A DNA stretch of 64,000 nucleotides. It comes from CAZZKJ01 sp964654695. GTDB taxonomy: Bacteria > Krumholzibacteriota > Krumholzibacteriia > WVZY01. A program made the position numbers and the translations under genes. The stretch lies in contig CAZZKJ010000008.1 in NCBI GenBank assembly GCA_964654695.1, forward strand, positions 21,837 through 85,836. Direction: 5' to 3'. Within the stretch, counting starts at the first letter, position 1. Each line of letters opens with the position of its first letter. The notes beneath the pieces were generated by a model that was given only the letters and a program-made list of their open reading frames with translations, ran no database searches and had not been told where the DNA came from. Shown here one piece after another: positions 43,464-52,102 of the stretch.

Positions 43464-44791
43464 TGCTGGCCGGCAAAGCCATCAACCTTTTGCTCACCCT
43501 CGCCCTCCTCCTGGGGCTTGCCGCGGTGGTTATTCTCTCCCCGGTATCTTCCTTCGGAGTAAGCGGGGCCGAAGCGGCTTTCTGCCTTGGATTCATTCTG
43601 CTTTTTGCATATTACCTGGCGGCAATACTCAAAGAAATCAGGCTTCCAGTCATTTCCAGTTACATCCTCGCAGGGGTAATTTGCGGTCCTTACATGATCA
43701 ATCTCCTGTCACATGGCGTGGTTTCAAAGCTGCAGGTATTCGATGATATCGCGCTTGCGATAATAGCTTTGATCGCCGGGGGCGAAATGAAAATGGCCGT
43801 GGTCAGATCCAGGAAGAAGGCTTTTTTCAGCGTGATTTCAGCGCAGGTGATCTTGTCATTCGTAGGAGCTCTGGGAGTCGTTTATCTCGCGAGAAACAAG
43901 ATCCCGTTTCTTTCCGGCGCATCTTTCGGTTCCGTCCTGGCTGTTGCCTTGCTGCTCGGCGTTGTTACGGCCGCCCGTTCTCCCGCTACGACTATTGGCG
44001 TTGTCGCTGAAACCAGAGCCAAAGGTCCGCTCACCGAGCTTCTGATCGGGGTTACGGTTATTCTGGACGTGATCATTCTTGTCATGGTGGCCCTGGTGGT
44101 TCCGCTGGCCGGATCGCTTTCCAATCCTGGGCAGTCTTTTTCATTCGCTTTTGCGGCGGACCTCTCCATCGAGATATTCGGTTCAATTGGGGCGGGGATT
44201 CTGTTCGGTCTGATTATCGGTTCTTACATACGCTGGGTAAAGGAAAAGCTGCCATTGTTCCTGGTTGGAATCGGTTTCCTCGGCAGCATGATCTGCAGGT
44301 TCTATCACCTGGAGCCGCTTCTTGCTTTCATGATCGCGGGGTTCTTCGTTGAGAACTTCTCGTACATGGGCGAAGATTTGATCAAAGCGTTGGAGAAAAG
44401 CGCATTTCCGGTCTATGTAGTTTTTTTCGCGATTTCCGGTTCCTCTATCAATCTCGATGCTCTGCGTATTATGTGGCAGCTTGCCCTGGTTTTTGTCGGT
44501 ATGCGCATGTTAGTTTTCTTTTGCGGCGGTCTTCTGGCGGCGTGCACGGTGTCAGGCATAAAGCCGTTTGCGCGCAGTATGTGGCTTGGTTTCCTGCCTC
44601 AAGCCGGCGTAACAATTGGGATCGCATCGATTGTGGAAAAAAGGTTCATTTGGGGTGCAGAAATAAAAACCATCATTCTCGCAGTTGTAGCCATTAATCA
44701 GTTAATAGGACCGGTGGCGCTCAAGTACGTACTTGCGAAGAAAAAAGAAACGGGAAAGATGGATGAAGCGGCCGCGCAGGCCGGAAAATGA
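43463..44791 (+). CDS. CPA2-type cation/proton antiporter subunit
   Basis: This 442-residue protein begins at ATG 43463, with GGAGGAG upstream and a one-base overlap with the previous stop. It has about 12 or 13 membrane helices, the KefB/NhaA-like segments AAILKEIRLPVISSYILAGV and TAARSPATTIGVVAETRAKGP, and LDVIILVMVALVV. It resembles its upstream neighbour in fold but not closely in sequence, so the two may act as a heterodimer. It lacks a cytoplasmic TrkA domain. The PII-like protein encoded first in the operon is the natural candidate regulator. Confidence 0.84.
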   Translation: MLAGKAINLLLTLALLLGLAAVVILSPVSSFGVSGAEAAFCLGFILLFAYYLAAILKEIRLPVISSYILAGVICGPYMINLLSHGVVSKLQVFDDIALAIIALIAGGEMKMAVVRSRKKAFFSVISAQVILSFVGALGVVYLARNKIPFLSGASFGSVLAVALLLGVVTAARSPATTIGVVAETRAKGPLTELLIGVTVILDVIILVMVALVVPLAGSLSNPGQSFSFAFAADLSIEIFGSIGAGILFGLIIGSYIRWVKEKLPLFLVGIGFLGSMICRFYHLEPLLAFMIAGFFVENFSYMGEDLIKALEKSAFPVYVVFFAISGSSINLDALRIMWQLALVFVGMRMLVFFCGGLLAACTVSGIKPFARSMWLGFLPQAGVTIGIASIVEKRFIWGAEIKTIILAVVAINQLIGPVALKYVLAKKKETGKMDEAAAQAGK

Positions 44792-44800
44792 TTCAACCTC

Positions 44801-45682
44801 TCAGCTTTTGGTGGAAATGGTTTTCTGCAGGTTGTTGATTGTCTGCCTCATCCAGACGGCCTGCTCGGTGTGGCGAATATAGGCTCCGGCGTTTTCGGCG
44901 AAGACCTGGAGGGCCTGAAGATCTTCCATTTCATATTTCACTTTCGCGGCGTGAGTGCTTATATTCAAAACTCCAACGAGTTCATTCCTCAAAATTATCG
45001 GCACAACCATTGCGGCCTCTATATCATGGTCCTTGAACTCCAGTCCCGGGTATTTCTTAAGATCACTTTCATCCGCGAGCAAAAGAGGTTTTCGGTGTTG
45101 GGCAACCCATCCTGCGATCCCCGAGCCTATTTTTTGGCGTTTATTGAGCAGCAGTTCATCGCTGGCCTTGTCGCTGGTCGAACGCACTACCAACTCATGC
45201 TTCTTGGAGTCGAAGAGCATAAGCGAAGCCCGGTTGCAGTCGAAGATTTCCGCGCACATCCGCGTCATGCAGTTAAAAATGCCGCGCGGATCCGTTTCCG
45301 TACTCATTACGCGGCTCACGTTGAGAAGGGCGTAAAGCCTTGCCGCGTATTTTTGGGAATCCTTTGTCGTAGATTCTTCCAATTCCACCAGTTGTTTTCT
45401 CATAGCGACTACGTAGCGCTGCTGCTGGGTAAGATATCCTATAAAGACGAGAACGGTTAACGATAATCCCACCAGGAGCGCCAGGTCGGTTTTGGCCCAC
45501 GGCCATATCTGGATCGATGACCCGCCGACCAACGGAGGAATCGCAGTGATGAGACCGATCGTGGTAATGAGCGCTACGCCGGAAAGCATGAACCAGTTTC
45601 GCCATGAACGTTTTTCTAAAGTTTTTTGCTCCTTAATATTCATGCATGTCTGCTCTTTTTTTTGAGATGGGTTGGGCGCCAT
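44801..45682 (-). CDS. Membrane-anchored GAF-domain protein
   Basis: This 293-residue protein starts after an AGGGAGAG site. Two N-terminal membrane helices (WFMLSGVALITTIGLITAIPPL and TDLALLVGLSLTVLVFIGYL) are followed by a short coiled-coil. A cytoplasmic GAF domain (about 120-270) contains NRASLMLFDSKKHELVV, GSGIAGWVAQHRKPLL and AAMVVPIILRNELVGVLNIS. There is no kinase or cyclase output domain. It may sense a small ligand and act through a partner. It is convergent with the antiporter operon, only nine bases apart. Confidence 0.85.
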   Translation of the reverse strand: MAPNPSQKKEQTCMNIKEQKTLEKRSWRNWFMLSGVALITTIGLITAIPPLVGGSSIQIWPWAKTDLALLVGLSLTVLVFIGYLTQQQRYVVAMRKQLVELEESTTKDSQKYAARLYALLNVSRVMSTETDPRGIFNCMTRMCAEIFDCNRASLMLFDSKKHELVVRSTSDKASDELLLNKRQKIGSGIAGWVAQHRKPLLLADESDLKKYPGLEFKDHDIEAAMVVPIILRNELVGVLNISTHAAKVKYEMEDLQALQVFAENAGAYIRHTEQAVWMRQTINNLQKTISTKS

Positions 45683-45770
45683 TTTGGTCTCTCCCTATTA
45701 TATAAGAGAAGGTAAATTCCGCCGCCCGAGTTGCCACACATATTTGCAATATCGGGGCCGATAATAATAT

Positions 45771-45800
45771 GTTACATGCAGATAATCGACACACTGTCAA
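45771..45800 (-). promoter_or_regulatory. Candidate promoter of the GAF-domain gene
   Basis: On the minus strand TTGACA (45800-45795) is followed after 18 bases by TGTAAC (45776-45771). The -35 is perfect and the -10 matches four of six. Start would be near 45764, about 80 bases before the ATG at 45682. Confidence 0.4.
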
Positions 45801-45869
45801 GAAACTTGAGCGCTTATTTGGAGGAAGGTGGGGAGGGAAAATATTTCCCACTTTTTCAGTGAAAATCCG

Positions 45870-48251
45870 TCAAATCCTGAATAAATACTGGAATTTTATG
45901 AAAAACTGCCGGTTCGTCTGCCGGAACTGTTCCAACGTGCCGAAATCGGACACGCTGTGCGTCGAACCTATAAAAAATACGGAGAATGGATTGAGTTTAT
46001 AGCTGAAAAGGGGATCCAACTCGAATTCACGCGAGAAATCATTATATTGAGCGATAAGCCTGAAATAAAAACGTTTTGTAAATTGATACGTCATGCGGCT
46101 TCTCAATATATAGCCGTTAAATATATCTTCCCTGGTATCCAGGTCGCTCATTCTCGAATATGTGAAGCTGCTGCTCAGGGCCAATTGAGATGTGGGTCTG
46201 AAGGTGTTCCATAGTCGATAAGTCATCTCCCCTCCCAGGAACGGAGTGAAAGGAGCATCGCCATCCCTGACTACCGATCTTCCGATACTCCAATGCGCGC
46301 CGCTCGATAGAATACGTGTGAACTGCGAACTAATATCGCCTTCGCATCTTCTGATTCCATCTACAAAGGCGCCTTTGAATAGCTCTTCGCTCCACAGGTA
46401 GCTGATCCATAAATAGGTCTGTTTTTTGAAACGAATAAAGATCTGCGGACTTATCCACTTGTCCTTCAGCCTGCCTTCATAATTCTTTTTACGCCCGTAA
46501 TTGAACTGCGGCTGGATCGCTTCCAGTATGCGGTTATTCGGTTGGAACAATACGCCGGTCCAAACGCCGCCCATCCTGAAATCATTTCTCCTGATAAAAC
46601 CGTTGGCGGCCCTGAAGGTCGGGGAGAGGTCCTCGTAGTAAATCGAGAAGTTGAAATGCCGGGCTTCGCGTCCGAGATTCGCTTTTATGCTTGAACCGTC
46701 GAATTTTTCTCCGTCAAAAATTAAGGTGTGCCTGCCCTTGTCAAAAGTGCCGGAATTGAATTCAGACGATAATACCGAATCGTTGGGTTCGAGCGTGCGG
46801 GTAACGAGAACCTGTCCTGACAAGCGGTAGTTATCTTTGAACCTGACATTGGCGTCGATCCCGGCTGTTGAGTTGTATCCGTCGGCCAGGTGCCTGTCCG
46901 TGGCCAGGAACCCGAGAAAAGAATCCGATAATATATCGCGTTTAAGCCTCAACACATTGGTGGTGGATCTTCCTCCGAGATCGCGCTCCGTGTGATCTTC
47001 GAACGGAACTGTAAATGGAGAAGACTCATCAAGGGCGAACAAGTATCCCAAAGTGTATTTGCCGACTTTGCCGGTAAGCTTGGCCGCTGCCGCCGGATCC
47101 AGGATGGAGCGCGTGTACACGGCTTCAGTTTCCGTTCTGAATATATCTCCCCCTTCGAGAAAGAAAGGTCTTTTTTCCGGGAAAAACAGCGCGAAAGTCG
47201 TATTGACGTCAATTTGCGCGGCGTCGGATTCCACCTGGCTGAAATCGGGGTTAACGGTAAAATCCAGTGTCAGATTCGGAGTGATGCCGTACTTCAACCC
47301 AATCCCGCTTTCGCCTTTGATTTTTCCGTTGACGAGTGCGGAGCGGTTATCGTCCCCATCGCTGAGACCGGCGTTTTGCTTGGCGATAGCGAATGGGAGA
47401 ATCTCCAGGTTCCTGCTGCCGTTGATCCCCTTTATCCCTTTCAGGGTTCCCGCCTGACAGAGAAAGCAGGCGTTATCCCTGGAAAGCGGGGACCATGACA
47501 GCTGCTCGCGGCTGTCTCGGGGCCGTATTCGCAAAATGTGAATTCCCCAAACCTGTTCTTCCTTGTCGGGGAAACGAAGACTCCTAAAAGGGATAGCCGC
47601 TTCTGCCATCCATCCCTCGGCATTCAGCCTGCCTGCGGATTCCCAAACGGTATCAAAGCTCAGGTCTTCATTATCATGAGAGCGTCTCAGGTCGGCCTGG
47701 ATTCCATAAGGATTTATAAAGAATTCCCATGCGTTTTGCCGGTCGAGAAAAGTGTCCAGAATGATCCCGGCAAAGTCGTCATCGAATATTTCATCCCTGT
47801 CCGTAACCGAGGCTCTAATTTTATGGGCAGAGCTGTCGTAACATATAAAACCTATGTAGAAATTTTGATCATCATATGCAAATAGGGCTTTTGTTTTTAC
47901 TTTCGGACGCTCGTTATCTCCGGGTGATATTTCACAGAAATTATCCAGGGTTGCGGCGCTTTGCCAGAAATCTTCTGTTAGCAAGCCATCGATATTAGGT
48001 TTTCCGGATATCCTGGGAATAGAAACAGTAAGATTCCTGTTGGGAGAAAAAACACCCGCCCCCGAGTCTGCGGGCGCCTGGTCCAGAGGATTCTTGTCAT
48101 GGTTCGATGGGTTTTTTGCCCGGCTTTGAGTGGTATCCATGCTCGAGATCAGGAACATACCGATGAAGACAAATCCCAGCAGCCGGGAAAAGGCTATCCC
48201 CCCGTTTCGATACGATTTTCGAAGAGAGGAACTGGGGGACGAAGTGATCAA
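45870..48251 (-). CDS. DUF5916-type protein: CBM9-like domain plus outer-membrane barrel
   Basis: This 793-residue protein opens at TTG 48251 (CGGAG upstream) and has a signal-like stretch (LLGFVFIGMFLISSM). Residues 75-290 match the CBM9-like part: SGKPNIDGLLTEDFWQSA, FYIGFICYDS, RDEIFDDDFAGIILDTFLDRQNAWEFFINPYGIQAD and EGWMAEAAIPFRSLRF. The rest (DUF5916) consists of alternating strands of an outer-membrane barrel (SFLGFLATDRHLADGYN, FYFRLIAQYNDFSREFE), ending FQYLFRI. Such proteins are common in FCB lineages and Gemmatimonadetes and may bind or import carbohydrates, but the function is unproven. No TonB or SusD partner lies nearby. Confidence 0.85.
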   Translation of the reverse strand: MITSSPSSSLRKSYRNGGIAFSRLLGFVFIGMFLISSMDTTQSRAKNPSNHDKNPLDQAPADSGAGVFSPNRNLTVSIPRISGKPNIDGLLTEDFWQSAATLDNFCEISPGDNERPKVKTKALFAYDDQNFYIGFICYDSSAHKIRASVTDRDEIFDDDFAGIILDTFLDRQNAWEFFINPYGIQADLRRSHDNEDLSFDTVWESAGRLNAEGWMAEAAIPFRSLRFPDKEEQVWGIHILRIRPRDSREQLSWSPLSRDNACFLCQAGTLKGIKGINGSRNLEILPFAIAKQNAGLSDGDDNRSALVNGKIKGESGIGLKYGITPNLTLDFTVNPDFSQVESDAAQIDVNTTFALFFPEKRPFFLEGGDIFRTETEAVYTRSILDPAAAAKLTGKVGKYTLGYLFALDESSPFTVPFEDHTERDLGGRSTTNVLRLKRDILSDSFLGFLATDRHLADGYNSTAGIDANVRFKDNYRLSGQVLVTRTLEPNDSVLSSEFNSGTFDKGRHTLIFDGEKFDGSSIKANLGREARHFNFSIYYEDLSPTFRAANGFIRRNDFRMGGVWTGVLFQPNNRILEAIQPQFNYGRKKNYEGRLKDKWISPQIFIRFKKQTYLWISYLWSEELFKGAFVDGIRRCEGDISSQFTRILSSGAHWSIGRSVVRDGDAPFTPFLGGEMTYRLWNTFRPTSQLALSSSFTYSRMSDLDTREDIFNGYILRSRMTYQFTKRFYFRLIAQYNDFSREFELDPLFSYKLNPFSVFFIGSTHSVSDFGTLEQFRQTNRQFFIKFQYLFRI

Positions 48252-48569
48252 AATGTATTTGCTCCGATTGATTTCTCAGCCCGTATTATCCGGATTTGTT
48301 CCGGCAATTTGATATCAATAATAGACGTAATTAATGGACGTATGTTCCAAGATTTCTTGTGTCAATCCGCTATGATAGCGAATAGCATTGAAAAAGTGAT
48401 ACCGCCGGACTCATGGCAGCGGCTTTTTCCACTATTTGCGCAAGACGTGGTGTGTTATGCTTCGAGGATATTGGAATCCCGGAAATCAATCCCACAGGGT
48501 CGACGGCGGGCCTCTGAGATGTTAGAAGCCTTTCACGGATAGACTCAAAAAAAAAACAATAAAATAGAT
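48252..48569. other. Divergent intergenic region, DUF5916 gene and GT39-TPR gene
   Basis: These 318 bases contain no gene I can support. TTGATATCAA (about 48311) is a palindrome followed by an AT-rich stretch. CCGGA and TCCGG flank a five-base loop near 48290. TATGAT at about 48372 could be a -10 for the plus-strand gene but has no good -35. A run of ten A residues lies at 48548-48557, just before the GT39-TPR start, and no Shine-Dalgarno sequence is visible there. Confidence 0.3.
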
Positions 48570-50735
48570 ATGTCAAAAAAAAACCGAAAAAGGAAAACAC
48601 CGGGACTTCAAGAGAAAAGACCGGTCCAAAAATCTCCGGATCCCGGATCACTGCTTATCGGCGTCGATCCGATGTGCCCGGCGCATTGGTACAGGTTCTT
48701 AGCCGTATTCGTTTCGGCGCTCGGCATCAGGCTGGTTTATTTTTTTATAAACAAAGACGGAAATCCTCTTTTTTATCATCCAATACTTGATCCTCTTTTC
48801 CATCACGAGCAGGCGTTGGATATCCTCAATGGAAATTTTTGGGGAGATGACGTGTTTTTCAAGGCCCCGCTTTATCCCTATTTTCTTGCCCTTCTTTATA
48901 AAATCGGTTCATCCAGCGCGGCCTTCGCAATCCTGATCCAGCATGTCATGGGTGCGGTGGGGGTGGTCCTGGTTTATTTTTTGTCACGCAGATTTTTTGT
49001 CGAACATGTGTCTCTCTTAGCCTCGTTGATTACTGCGCTTTACTGGCCCCTCATTTATTTTGAAGGCGACCTTCTTGCAGTAACGCTGGTGGTATTCCTG
49101 GATTTAATTTTTATTCTTGCGCTGGTTACGGCCGTTCAATCGGGAAGCCGGCGGATGCTGTTTGTTTCCGGAGTATTTTTGGGTCTGTCGGCGCTGTCCC
49201 GGCCGAGTATCCTGGTGTTCGCCCCTTTTATTCCCATCGCCTTTCGCTTTTCGGAGAGAAAGGCCGATAAAACGGTTCCTGTGCCCGGCAAATGGTTAAG
49301 GAATACATCAATTGTATTCGCAGGCGGATTGATGATAATACTCCCGGTGATTGTCAGGAACTATGTGGTTGGCAGGGACTTTGTGCCTATTGCCTCCCAG
49401 GGGGGAGTGAATTTTTATATCGGTAACAACCCGGAGGCGAATGGAAGCAGAGCTTTTTTGCCGGGAGCTTCAAAAGATCTGTACGGTACTTTTCAGGGGG
49501 CGATCGATCTTGCGGAAAAAGATACAGGCAGGGCAATGAAACCTTCGGAGGTTTCCAATTACTATTTGCTCAAGGGCCTGGATTTTATATCGAGCCGCCC
49601 TGCTGAGGCGGGCAAACTGCTGCTAAAAAAATTCTACTTCTTTTGGGGAGGGGTCGAGCGTTCCAACAGCAAATACATTCAATTTTTTTGGCGCAACTAT
49701 GGTTTGGGACGTTTTCGGCTGCCGGGTTTCTGGCTGTTGGGACCTTTTGCGCTTTTGGGCGGGGTGCTGCTTTGGTCCAGGCGCAGAGAATTTATTATCT
49801 TTTATTCATTTGTTTTAAGCTACATGGCCGGTGTCGTTCTGTTCTTTGTCAACGCACGTTTTCGTTTGCCTGTGATGCCGATTCTGGCGATTTTTGCGGC
49901 TTTTGCAATCCTGTATGCATATCATGCCCTGCGCTCGAGAGGTTATTATTTCGGCAAAGCACTTCTTCTCTTTCTGGGTTTTGCGCTGTTCGTGAATTAC
50001 GATTTCATAAGCATGCAAGGTGTCAGGGCCATGGATGAAATTATTACGCGCTACGAGCTGGCGGAGGCGTTCATGAAAAGGGGCGATAAAAGCAGCGCCC
50101 TTGCTGAATTCGAAAATGCCCGCTCTATACAGGAAAAATATCCTTCCCGCGGTTACGCCGATTTTTCGGACGACATCGAATATAGCATTGGTTCGCTTTA
50201 TTTTGAACAGGGGCTGTATTCCCGGGCGATCGAATCGCTCCAAAAGGTACGGCGAAGCAAGGCATTGACTCTGCAGGCCAGAATATTGCTGGCCGGTTGT
50301 TTCGCAAAAAAGAATATGCTGGACCGGGCCGTAGACACTTATGCGCAGATTTTAAAACTCGATCCGGATAATGTGCAAAGCCGCTTGGGTATTGCTGAAG
50401 CTTACAGAATAATGGGAGATTCCGATAAGCTTGAAATCTCGGAGAAGATACTGCGCGGCATGTCTCAACAGCCTCATTCATACAATACCCGGGTCTACCT
50501 GGAACTCGCCCACACTCTTGCCGCGAAGGGAGACCAGCAGGGCGCGCTCGGATTCTATCAAGCCGCAGCCGACGATCCTTCTTTGCAGAAGGAGGCCTTT
50601 CTAGGTGCGGCGTGGATGTGCAAGAAACTCGGCAAAGAGAATGATCTCAGTACTTATATAAACTTGATGCGTAACAGGTACCCATTGGATAATTCTCTGA
50701 TGAGGGAACTTAGAGTTTTGGATTCCGCAAACTAA
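48570..50735 (+). CDS. GT39-like polytopic membrane glycosyltransferase with C-terminal TPR repeats
   Basis: This 721-residue protein starts with a basic cytoplasmic tail (SKKNRKRKTPG) and then about ten membrane helices. The first large loop contains HPILDPLFHHEQALDILNG and FFKAPLYPYFLALLY, the acidic-loop pattern of GT39/ArnT-like enzymes that use polyprenyl-linked sugars. From about residue 505 four to five TPR-like units follow (YSIGSLYFEQGLYSRAIESLQKV, AILAGCFAKKNMLDRAVDTYAQILKLDP-like). It precedes a sulfatase-fold lipoprotein gene by 28 bases. A role in periplasmic sugar transfer is likely, but the acceptor is unknown. Confidence 0.78.
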   Translation: MSKKNRKRKTPGLQEKRPVQKSPDPGSLLIGVDPMCPAHWYRFLAVFVSALGIRLVYFFINKDGNPLFYHPILDPLFHHEQALDILNGNFWGDDVFFKAPLYPYFLALLYKIGSSSAAFAILIQHVMGAVGVVLVYFLSRRFFVEHVSLLASLITALYWPLIYFEGDLLAVTLVVFLDLIFILALVTAVQSGSRRMLFVSGVFLGLSALSRPSILVFAPFIPIAFRFSERKADKTVPVPGKWLRNTSIVFAGGLMIILPVIVRNYVVGRDFVPIASQGGVNFYIGNNPEANGSRAFLPGASKDLYGTFQGAIDLAEKDTGRAMKPSEVSNYYLLKGLDFISSRPAEAGKLLLKKFYFFWGGVERSNSKYIQFFWRNYGLGRFRLPGFWLLGPFALLGGVLLWSRRREFIIFYSFVLSYMAGVVLFFVNARFRLPVMPILAIFAAFAILYAYHALRSRGYYFGKALLLFLGFALFVNYDFISMQGVRAMDEIITRYELAEAFMKRGDKSSALAEFENARSIQEKYPSRGYADFSDDIEYSIGSLYFEQGLYSRAIESLQKVRRSKALTLQARILLAGCFAKKNMLDRAVDTYAQILKLDPDNVQSRLGIAEAYRIMGDSDKLEISEKILRGMSQQPHSYNTRVYLELAHTLAAKGDQQGALGFYQAAADDPSLQKEAFLGAAWMCKKLGKENDLSTYINLMRNRYPLDNSLMRELRVLDSAN

Positions 50736-50763
50736 TTGAAGCGCCGAGAAGCATCCTCATTTG

Positions 50764-52059
50764 ATGAAAAAAGTTATTATCATATTCCTTGGCCTCGCCG
50801 CTTATGCAGGGATCGCGCAGTTGATAAGCTGCACAAAACGCGGCGGCAGGCACCCCAATGTAATTCTAATTACTATAGATACCCTGGTGCCCAATCGGCT
50901 GAAGTTCGAGGGGCACACGAGAAACACAAGCCCGGCCATTGACGCTTTTGCATCGGAGGGAGTTGTTTTTGAGAACTCCTACAGCTCGGCGGGGTGGACC
51001 CTCCCGGCAATAGCATCCATTCTTACAGGAAGGTATCCCGGAGATCATGGAGCCACGGATTTTCACTGGCCGCTCGATGAAAACATCCTCACGATGGCCG
51101 GTATCCTTAGAAATGCAGGATATGATACGAGAGGTTACGTAAGCCATGTGGTGCTCCAGCCGATGTTTGGAATCGCCAACGGGTTTGCGTCTTATGATTA
51201 TTCCGTTATCAAATACGGCCATCCCCATGATGTATCCACCGCCGGCCAGCTCACAGATCTTGTGACCCGGGAGATGCGTACGGTCGAAGAACCGTTCTTT
51301 CTATGGGTGCATTACTTCGACCCTCATTTCGAATATTTACGCCACGCCGGGTGGACCGGTTTTGGAAATAGCGATATCGACCGTTATGATCAGGAAATCG
51401 CCTACACTGATTTTCAAATCTCCAGGCTGTTCAGATACTTGAAAAAAAAGCGTTACTATGACGATGCGATAATAATACTTACCTCAGACCATGGAGAAGA
51501 GTTTGGAGAACACGGCGGGGTTTTTCACTATACCCTGCATGAGGAAGTTATGAGAGTTCCCTTAATAATCAAAGCGCTCGGGATCGGTCATTCCGTAAAA
51601 CTCGCGGCGGCGGAACAAATCGATATTCTGCCGACGGTACTGTCTCTTGCCGGAATTGAAGTTGAAGCCGTACTTCCGGGAAGAAATCTGTTGGCGGAGA
51701 CTTCCAGCGCCAGACCGGTATTCATGGAGAGAGACCGTCCTCCACCATACCGGCAAAGAGGGGTTCTGCTTGATCATTACAAGTTGATTGTCGTGGAAAT
51801 GGCGGACACGGCGGCGATCCCGCCGGAGAGCAGGGGAACGTATGTAAAAGTTACGAATGTGAAACCGGGTATTTACCTCTATGATCTATCCAAAGATCCC
51901 AATGAACGGAAAAATCTTTATTCCGTGTCCAATCCTAAAGCGGTGGAACTGCTCGGGTTGCTCGATGAACATTCTAGAAAAGAGAGAAACAAGTCGAGGG
52001 AAATAAAGATAGACGAAAAGTTGAATGAGAAATTGAAAAGCCTGGGATACATAAGGTAG
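50764..52059 (+). CDS. Sulfatase-fold lipoprotein lacking the sulfatase Cys/Ser
   Basis: From ATG 50764 the protein has 431 residues. A lipobox LISC with Cys23 indicates a lipoprotein. The alkaline-phosphatase-superfamily core shows the first metal motif ITIDTL and the second metal site TSDHGEEFGEHGG. At the sulfatase signature C/S-x-P-x-R the sequence has T79-L-P-A-I83. The residue that becomes formylglycine and the conserved Arg are therefore both replaced, and a Thr nucleophile suggests a phosphodiesterase or phosphoglycerol/phosphoethanolamine transferase instead. It is co-oriented with the GT39-TPR gene and may modify the same surface glycan. The ribosome site is weak. Confidence 0.82.
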   Translation: MKKVIIIFLGLAAYAGIAQLISCTKRGGRHPNVILITIDTLVPNRLKFEGHTRNTSPAIDAFASEGVVFENSYSSAGWTLPAIASILTGRYPGDHGATDFHWPLDENILTMAGILRNAGYDTRGYVSHVVLQPMFGIANGFASYDYSVIKYGHPHDVSTAGQLTDLVTREMRTVEEPFFLWVHYFDPHFEYLRHAGWTGFGNSDIDRYDQEIAYTDFQISRLFRYLKKKRYYDDAIIILTSDHGEEFGEHGGVFHYTLHEEVMRVPLIIKALGIGHSVKLAAAEQIDILPTVLSLAGIEVEAVLPGRNLLAETSSARPVFMERDRPPPYRQRGVLLDHYKLIVVEMADTAAIPPESRGTYVKVTNVKPGIYLYDLSKDPNERKNLYSVSNPKAVELLGLLDEHSRKERNKSREIKIDEKLNEKLKSLGYIR

Positions 52060-52102
52060 CCCGGTTCCTGATTCGCAAAATCCGGCAGCCGCCGCGTTGA
52101 GT

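Noticed and set aside
45835..45864. Hairpin GGGAAA-ATA-TTTCCC followed by ACTTTTTC as a plus-strand terminator
   Set aside because: No plus-strand gene ends nearby. As a minus-strand terminator after the DUF5916 gene it lacks a T-run, so its role is unclear and it was not listed as a feature.
50764..52059. Annotation as an active sulfatase
   Set aside because: The Cys/Ser and Arg of the sulfatase signature are replaced by Thr79 and Ile83.
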